From NCBI RefSeq assembly GCF_002149965.1, contig NZ_MSQB01000015.1, positions 50,056 to 114,055 of the forward strand: a stretch of 64,000 nucleotides of DNA. Reading direction: 5' to 3'. Each line of letters opens with the position of its first letter. The first letter of the stretch is position 1. Positions 59,446-64,000 of the stretch are shown here, in pieces. The stretch is from Novosphingobium panipatense. Its GTDB lineage: Bacteria > Pseudomonadota > Alphaproteobacteria > Sphingomonadales > Sphingomonadaceae. The position numbers and the translations under genes were made by a program. A model generated the notes under the pieces. That model did no database searches. It saw only the letters and a program-made list of their open reading frames with translations, and had not been told where the DNA came from.

Positions 59446-59681
59446 CGTCGTCCCGGACTTGATCCGGGACCGCTGGCCGCGCCCACCCGCCTACAAGTAA
59501 GCCGCCAAGTCCTCCCAAACCGGATTGGCGCTCTCGATCAGCTCAAGTTTCCATTCCCGCCGCCGCCGCTTGAGCTGCTTTTCACGGGCGATGGCTTCCT
59601 AGATCGTGGCGTGAGGCTTGACGCCGCCCATCGGGCCTAGCGTGGCTCGGCCAGCGGTCCCGGATCAAGTCCGGGACGACG
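59446..59681. mobile_element. class 3 inverted repeats around a GIY-YIG remnant
   Basis: Left unit CGTCGTCCCGGACTTGATCC (59446-59478) and right unit CCGGATCAAGTCCGGGACGA (59649-59681) are inverse class 3 palindromes. Between them on the minus strand lies the C-terminal part of a GIY-YIG gene (59491-59622). This parallels cassettes A and B, with a third palindrome family. Confidence 0.65.
59491..59622 (-). pseudogene. GIY-YIG nuclease C-terminal remnant
   Basis: Read on the minus strand the segment gives VKPHATI, a stop (59599-59601), then EAIAREKQLKRRRREWKLEL, IESANPVWEDLAAYL and a terminal stop. This aligns with MERAIVREKQLKRWHRQWK...NAENPEWRDL of the cassette B protein. The in-frame TAG falls where MEEAI-type residues are usual, and the N-terminal catalytic half (GIY and YIG) is missing. 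It is a decayed, truncated gene, never previously long enough here to be an open frame. Confidence 0.8.
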
Positions 59682-59695
59682 GGCATTGCAGAGGT

Positions 59696-60358
59696 TTAAC
59701 CTCGCGCCCCAAACAGCGCACTGCCGACGCGCACATGCGTCGCGCCCAGCATCACGGCTGTCTCGAAGTCCTCGCTCATGCCCATCGACAGCTGCGACAC
59801 CCCGTTGTCCGCCGCGATCTTCGCCAGCAGCGCGAAGAACGGCGCGGCCTCGATGCCTTGGGGAGGTACGCACATCAGGCCTTCCACCGGGATCTGCACA
59901 TCGCGCGCGGCGGCCAGCAGGGCAGGCACTTCGACGATGGCGCAGCCGCCCTTCTGCTCCTCGGCGCCGATATTGACCTGCACGAAGCAGGGCACGCGGC
60001 GGCCGGTCCGGTCCATGGCCTTGCCCAGCGCGGCGACCAGCGAGGGGCGGTCGAGCGAGTGGATGCAGTCGAACAGCGCCAGCGCATCTTCGGCCTTGTT
60101 CGACTGAAGCTGGCCGACCAGATGCAGGCGCACATCGGGGTTTTCCTCGCGCAGCGCGGGCCACTTGGCCTCGGCCTCCTGCACGCGGTTCTCGCCGAAC
60201 ACGCGCTGGCCCTGCGCGATGAGGGGGGCGATGGCCTCGGCGGGATGCATCTTGGAAACGGCGACGAGTTCGACCGAATCCGCCTTGCGTCCGGCAATGC
60301 GGGCGGACTGGGCGATGCGGGCGCGAATGTCTGCGAGAGGAGTTGCTGGCTGATCCAT
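59696..60358 (-). CDS. YggS/PROSC family pyridoxal phosphate homeostasis protein
   Basis: 220 aa. PLP-binding TIM-barrel protein; the PLP Lys is in VAVSKMHPAEA, then GENRVQEAEAKW, HLVGQLQSNKAEDAL, VQVNIGAEEQKGG, LMCVPPQ and LSMGMSEDFETAV with GSALFGARG at the end. It buffers PLP and affects amino-acid pools. The start codon overlaps that of the divergent thiE-like gene by two bases. Confidence 0.94.
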   Translation of the reverse strand: MDQPATPLADIRARIAQSARIAGRKADSVELVAVSKMHPAEAIAPLIAQGQRVFGENRVQEAEAKWPALREENPDVRLHLVGQLQSNKAEDALALFDCIHSLDRPSLVAALGKAMDRTGRRVPCFVQVNIGAEEQKGGCAIVEVPALLAAARDVQIPVEGLMCVPPQGIEAAPFFALLAKIAADNGVSQLSMGMSEDFETAVMLGATHVRVGSALFGARG

Positions 60359-60920
60359 GGCGCGCTGCTATAGCGTCTTCGTGCCGAACCGCCACCCGCC
60401 TCTTCCCCATATCTGGCTGATCAGCGATGCCCGCAACGACCACCTGCTGGAGCGGACCCTCGCCCGCCTGCCGCGTGGGTCGGGACTGATCTATCGGCAC
60501 TATCATCTCCCCCCCGCCGATCGGCGCGCGCGGTTCGAGCTTCTCCGCCGGATCGCGCGACGTTTCGGGCACTGCGCGGTGCTATCCGGATCGGCACGGG
60601 AAGCACGGGCCTGGAAAGCGGACGGCGCCTATGGGGCAGCTGAAAAGCTGGCCTCCGGCCCCGCCACCCTGCGTCTCGTCACCGTGCATTCCCTGCGCGA
60701 ACTGGCCGCCGCCCATCGCTGCCGCGCCGATGCCGTGCTGCTATCGCCGGTGTTCCCGACCCGCTCCCATCCCGGCGCCGCATCGCTCGGCAGGGTGCGT
60801 TTCCACCTCCTCGCGGCACGTGCCGGCGTCCCGGCGATTGCACTGGGCGGCATGACGGTGCATCGGGCGCGAACGTTACCGTCTAGGAAATGGGCCGCAA
60901 TCCAGGGGCTTGCCGGTTAG
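60357..60920 (+). CDS. thiamine phosphate synthase-like protein (ThiE/TenI family)
   Basis: 187 aa. TIM-barrel fragment similar to ThiE/TenI: RHPPLPHIWLISDARNDH, LSGSAREARAWKADG, LVTVHSLRELAAA, DAVLLSPVFPTRSHPGA and AGVPAIALGGM. The phosphate-binding regions are partly retained, so TenI-like activity or loss of activity are both possible. Divergent from yggS with overlapping start codons. Confidence 0.8.
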   Translation: MARCYSVFVPNRHPPLPHIWLISDARNDHLLERTLARLPRGSGLIYRHYHLPPADRRARFELLRRIARRFGHCAVLSGSAREARAWKADGAYGAAEKLASGPATLRLVTVHSLRELAAAHRCRADAVLLSPVFPTRSHPGAASLGRVRFHLLAARAGVPAIALGGMTVHRARTLPSRKWAAIQGLAG

Positions 60921-61017
60921 CCCACAAGCCTGTTCCCGATCCATTCTTGACGGCGAGTCCCGCCACGGCGCATTATCCGAGGCCTGATCAACGGCCCGAT
61001 CTTCAGGGGAAATTCCA

Positions 61018-63435
61018 ATGGCCACCCGGCCCCTCGCGCCCGGACGGCGCATCACCAAGCCGAACTGGCGCGCCGTTCTCAAGCGCTCGCTGCGCCGCGC
61101 CTCCGAATTGAGCGGGGCGCTGACCCTGTTCGCGGCCATGGCGTTCCTGGCGCTGTCGCTGGTGAGCTATCACCAGACCGATCCTTCCGCCTCCACGGCG
61201 GCGGGCGGCCCGGCGCAGAACTGGATGGGGCCGGTCGGCGCCTGGGTGGCCGAACGCGCGCTGGTGCTGTTCGGGCCGGTTTCGGCGCTATTCGTGCCGC
61301 TGCTCTACGTCTTCGCGCGCAAGCTCTGGCTGCTGGTCGAGGAAGACGACAACGAGATCGAGCATTCCAACCAGCGCTGGTGGCGCCCGGTAGCGGTGCT
61401 GGCCATCGCCATGACGCTGATCGCCACCGTCATGTCCATGGTGTTCACCGCCCCCGGCGGCGTGCTGCCCGCCTCGATGGGCGGCATCACCGGCCTGCTC
61501 GGCGCCAAGGGCATTGCCGGGCTTGCCGCATTCGCACCCGAAGTGGTCCAGGGCTGGATCAAGCTGGTGCTGGCGCTGCTTTGCGCGCTGGCAGGCGTTG
61601 CACTGATGGGGCAGGTCTTCGCGGTGGACTGGCTGCGGCTGCTGACCCTGCCCGGCCGCATCGGCCGCCTCAAGAAGGACGGCGCCGGTGCCCTCATTTC
61701 CGGCCCCGCTTCCGGCAAGCTCGCCGCCGCCGCTGCGGAACGCGCCAAGCCTGAGGACGAAGCCGAGGACAGGCCCCGCTCCGCCCCCCGCATCGATGCA
61801 CCGGCCATGGCCGGCGGTCCGGCCGAAAAGCCCCGCAAGGCGCCGGAAATCAGCGATCCCAAGGCCAGCCCCGCCCCCGCGCAGCTCAACATCGGCAATC
61901 GCCAGAAGGACATGTTCGACAAGTTCGCGCTGCCCGGGCTCGACCTGCTGAACGATCCGCCGCCGAACTCGCAGCCCAAGATCGACAAGCTCAGCCTGGA
62001 GCGCAACGCGCGCCTGCTGGAAACCGTGCTGGACGACTTCAACGTCAAGGGCGAGATCACCGCCGTGCGCACCGGCCCGGTCGTCACCATGTACGAACTG
62101 GAACCGGCCCCCGGCATCAAGGCCAGCCGCGTGATCGGCCTGGCCGACGATATCGCCCGCAACATGTCGGCGATCTCGGCCCGCGTCTCCTCGATCCCGG
62201 GGCGCACCGTCATGGGCATCGAACTGCCCAACGCCGACCGCCAGATGGTCTCTTTCAAGGAAATGGTCGCCTCCGAGGCTTTCGCCAGCCACAAGGGCAT
62301 GCTGCCGATCATCCTGGGCAAGGATATCGCCGGCGAACCGGTGGTGGCAGACCTTGCGACGATGCCGCACTTGCTGGTCGCCGGTACCACGGGCTCCGGT
62401 AAGTCGGTCGGCCTCAACACGATCCTGCTCTCGCTGCTCTATCGCCTGACACCGGCGCAGTGCCGCCTGATCCTGGTCGATCCCAAGGTGCTGGAACTCA
62501 AGAGCTACGACGATATCCCGCACTTGCTCTCGCCGGTCGTCACCGAACCGCCCAAGGCCGTGCGCGCGCTGAAGTGGGCGGTCGAGGAAATGGAGCGCCG
62601 CTATCGCCAGATGAGCGAGATCAGCGTCCGCAACCTCGCCAGCTTCAACGAAAAGGTCCGCGCCGCCGCCGCCAAGGGCAAGCCGCTCGGCCGCCGCATC
62701 CAGATCGGTTTCGACCCCGAGACGGGCGAGGAACTCTACGAAGACCGCCAGCTCGATTACGAGACGCTGCCGCAGATCGTGCTCATCGTCGACGAACTGG
62801 CCGATCTCATGGTCACCGTCGGCAAGGAAATCGAAGTGCTGATCCAGCGCCTCTCGCAGAAGAGCCGCGCGGCGGGCATCCACCTGATCATGGCGACGCA
62901 GCGCCCTTCGGTGGACGTCATCACCGGCGTCATCAAGGCCAACCTGCCGACCCGCGTTTCCTTCGCCGTCACCAGCCGCATCGACAGCCGCACCATTCTG
63001 GGCGAGCAGGGCGCCGAGCAGCTGCTGGGCAAGGGCGACATGCTCTACAAGCCCAGCTCCGACCCGGTGAAGCGCGTCCACGGCCCCTTCGTTTCGGACG
63101 AGGAAGTGGAGCAGGTCGCCGATCACTGGCGCGGCCAGGGCAAGCCCGACTACGTCGATGCCGTTACTAACGAGCCGGAGGAAGGCTCGTTCGGCTTCGA
63201 CGACCTCGACGCCACCGCTTCGGACCAACCGGAAGAGCGCAAGTACCGGCAGGTCTGCCAGCTGGTGTTCGAGAACCAGAAGGTCTCGGTCTCCTGGCTC
63301 CAGCGCCAGATGGGCGTGGGCTACAACACCGCCGCCAAATGGGTGGAGCGCATGGAGAACGACGGCTACGTCGGCCCCGCCAACCATGTCGGCCGCCGCG
63401 ACATCTACCGCGACGAGAACGGCAGCCCGCTCTGA
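61018..63435 (+). CDS. ftsK: DNA translocase FtsK
   Basis: 805 aa. Septal DNA pump that aligns chromosome termini and activates XerCD. N-terminal four to five membrane segments (residues about 30-215), a short linker (220-300), the motor with Walker A GTTGSGKSVG near residue 460, Walker B VLIVDELADLM, MATQRPSVDVITG, and the C-terminal gamma winged helix (CQLVFENQKVSVSWLQRQM). Compact linker typical of SpoIIIE/FtsK of alphaproteobacteria. It overlaps the next gene by one base. Confidence 0.97.
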   Translation: MATRPLAPGRRITKPNWRAVLKRSLRRASELSGALTLFAAMAFLALSLVSYHQTDPSASTAAGGPAQNWMGPVGAWVAERALVLFGPVSALFVPLLYVFARKLWLLVEEDDNEIEHSNQRWWRPVAVLAIAMTLIATVMSMVFTAPGGVLPASMGGITGLLGAKGIAGLAAFAPEVVQGWIKLVLALLCALAGVALMGQVFAVDWLRLLTLPGRIGRLKKDGAGALISGPASGKLAAAAAERAKPEDEAEDRPRSAPRIDAPAMAGGPAEKPRKAPEISDPKASPAPAQLNIGNRQKDMFDKFALPGLDLLNDPPPNSQPKIDKLSLERNARLLETVLDDFNVKGEITAVRTGPVVTMYELEPAPGIKASRVIGLADDIARNMSAISARVSSIPGRTVMGIELPNADRQMVSFKEMVASEAFASHKGMLPIILGKDIAGEPVVADLATMPHLLVAGTTGSGKSVGLNTILLSLLYRLTPAQCRLILVDPKVLELKSYDDIPHLLSPVVTEPPKAVRALKWAVEEMERRYRQMSEISVRNLASFNEKVRAAAAKGKPLGRRIQIGFDPETGEELYEDRQLDYETLPQIVLIVDELADLMVTVGKEIEVLIQRLSQKSRAAGIHLIMATQRPSVDVITGVIKANLPTRVSFAVTSRIDSRTILGEQGAEQLLGKGDMLYKPSSDPVKRVHGPFVSDEEVEQVADHWRGQGKPDYVDAVTNEPEEGSFGFDDLDATASDQPEERKYRQVCQLVFENQKVSVSWLQRQMGVGYNTAAKWVERMENDGYVGPANHVGRRDIYRDENGSPL

Positions 63436-63866
63436 TGCGCGGGTTTGGACGCTGCCTCCTGCTGCTGGGCTTGCTCCTAGGCCTTCTGGCGGGGCCTGCC
63501 GTCGCGGCCAGTACGGCGGCGCAGTGGCAGCGTCTCTTCGTGCCGAATGTGGAGAACCTGCTGGGCCGCCGCGTCTACATCGATCGCGCCAGCCTGCGCA
63601 GCGGCATGATCGGGCGGCAGTTCACGCAGATGCAGGTCCTGCTGCGGGCCAATGCGGGATATCCCAAGGGGACCCTGCTCTACACCGATCGCGCGGTGGA
63701 CTGCGCCGGAAGCCGCGCGCTGTCGCATCACTGGCGGATCGTCCGCCCGGACGGCACCTTGCTGCGCGACTGGCGCGACGCCAGCCCGGCCCTCTCCCCG
63801 GTGCAGTGGACGGATGAGGACGGTCTGGTGCTGAAATACGTCTGCACGGGTATCTTGCCGCGCTAG
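63435..63866 (+). CDS. small secreted hypothetical protein after ftsK
   Basis: 143 aa. Signal peptide (LLLLGLLLGLLAGPAVA), then about 120 residues with beta-strand character (NLLGRRVYIDRASLRSGMIG, TDRAVDCAGSRALSHHW, LVLKYVCTGILPR). The layout resembles surface-adhesin-E-like/YbjP-type periplasmic domains with two cysteines. Start ATG shares a base with the ftsK TGA, implying coupling. A class 3 repeat pair follows. Confidence 0.75.
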   Translation: MRGFGRCLLLLGLLLGLLAGPAVAASTAAQWQRLFVPNVENLLGRRVYIDRASLRSGMIGRQFTQMQVLLRANAGYPKGTLLYTDRAVDCAGSRALSHHWRIVRPDGTLLRDWRDASPALSPVQWTDEDGLVLKYVCTGILPR

Positions 63867-63872
63867 GAAACG

Positions 63873-63975
63873 CGTCGTCCCGGACTTGATCCGGGACCGC
63901 TGGCAATACTTGAGGCGCAATCCTGCGAGCAAGGCGCGGCCCGGACAGCGGTCCCGGATCAAGTCCGGGACGACG
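63873..63975. repeat. class 3 palindromic repeat pair
   Basis: Left unit GCGTCGTCCCGGACTTGATC and right unit CCGGATCAAGTCCGGGACGA are inverse copies with a short spacer containing TTGAGGCGCAATCCTGCGA, similar to the spacer inside 43594-43733. Lies after the secreted protein gene; the end of the window follows. Confidence 0.85.
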
Positions 63976-64000
63976 GCGTGCCATCCGGCCTCCTTTTCTA

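Noticed and set aside
59432..59447. Small palindrome ACGTATAG-C-CTATACGT after pyk as an operator
   Set aside because: It lies downstream of pyk and upstream of a repeat element, with no promoter to control; likely incidental.
60357..60920. Calling the ThiE-like protein a definite thiamine phosphate synthase
   Set aside because: It is short and some phosphate/substrate motifs are unclear, and no thiamine genes are adjacent, so only family-level assignment is made.

Overview
The window reads as a chromosomal segment of a high-GC alphaproteobacterium of the order Sphingomonadales, most likely Novosphingobium or a close relative. This rests on gene content and protein style (split methionine synthase, type II ArgC, GapR/DUF2312, DUF1244, NDUFAF7-type methyltransferase, short PEP-CTERM-like protein) and on the palindromic repeats seen throughout. 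It is an inference, since no rRNA or marker tree was available. No phage, plasmid, integron, CRISPR array or classical transposase was found. Almost all of the DNA is core housekeeping.

Layout. 0-5.5 kb: pmbA, a small membrane protein, then lptB, rpoN and a TonB-like protein. 5.9-11.7 kb: a conserved hypothetical, map, an RsiV-like lipoprotein, an M17 aminopeptidase, an SH3-like protein and argC. 12-14 kb: glnB-glnA. 14-22 kb: secreted proteins (hypothetical, fasciclin, M1 peptidase, small zincin, 5'-nucleotidase), plus a GIY-YIG gene inside palindromic repeats. 22-27 kb: lgt-midA, divergent from glnD. 27-33 kb: patatin and 3-hydroxybutyrate dehydrogenase, gltX, benE, tRNA-Ala(GGC) and two tiny secreted proteins. 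33-39.4 kb: an ArsR-methyltransferase regulator, metF, metH part 1, a GNAT gene and metH part 2, with a 22-bp palindromic operator in front. 39.6-47.7 kb: antiporter, SDR, recQ, YaiI, two small hypotheticals, an L,D-transpeptidase and a DMT transporter. 47.9-55.5 kb: acnA, a Gly/Ser/Thr-rich PEP-CTERM-like protein, ruvB, a GIY-YIG gene, ruvA, ruvC and yebC. 55.7-63.9 kb: CPBP protease, gapR-like gene, gdx, DUF1244, pyk, yggS, a thiE-like gene, ftsK and a secreted protein.

How genes work together. Nitrogen control is unusually well represented: sigma-54 (rpoN), PII (glnB), glutamine synthetase (glnA) and the PII uridylyltransferase/GS-activity sensor (glnD). The methionine block holds both the methyl donor enzyme (MetF) and a two-piece B12 methionine synthase under a probable S-adenosylhomocysteine/SAM-type regulator. 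The ruv genes provide Holliday junction processing.

The most interesting signal is in the repeats. Four families of palindromic repeats are scattered between genes, often as inverted pairs. Two intact GIY-YIG nuclease genes, and the C-terminal remnant of a third, each lie inside an inverted pair of a different family. In both intact cases the stop codon is supplied by the right-hand repeat. One short element (5723-5828) looks like an internally deleted copy of one GIY-YIG cassette, keeping both ends. One cassette splits ruvA from ruvB. This suggests a small mobile or amplified unit made of a GIY-YIG nuclease and its palindromes, with non-autonomous derivatives. A fifth family (GGGCCGGTGCCG plus a hairpin) sits at gene 3' ends and probably acts in termination.
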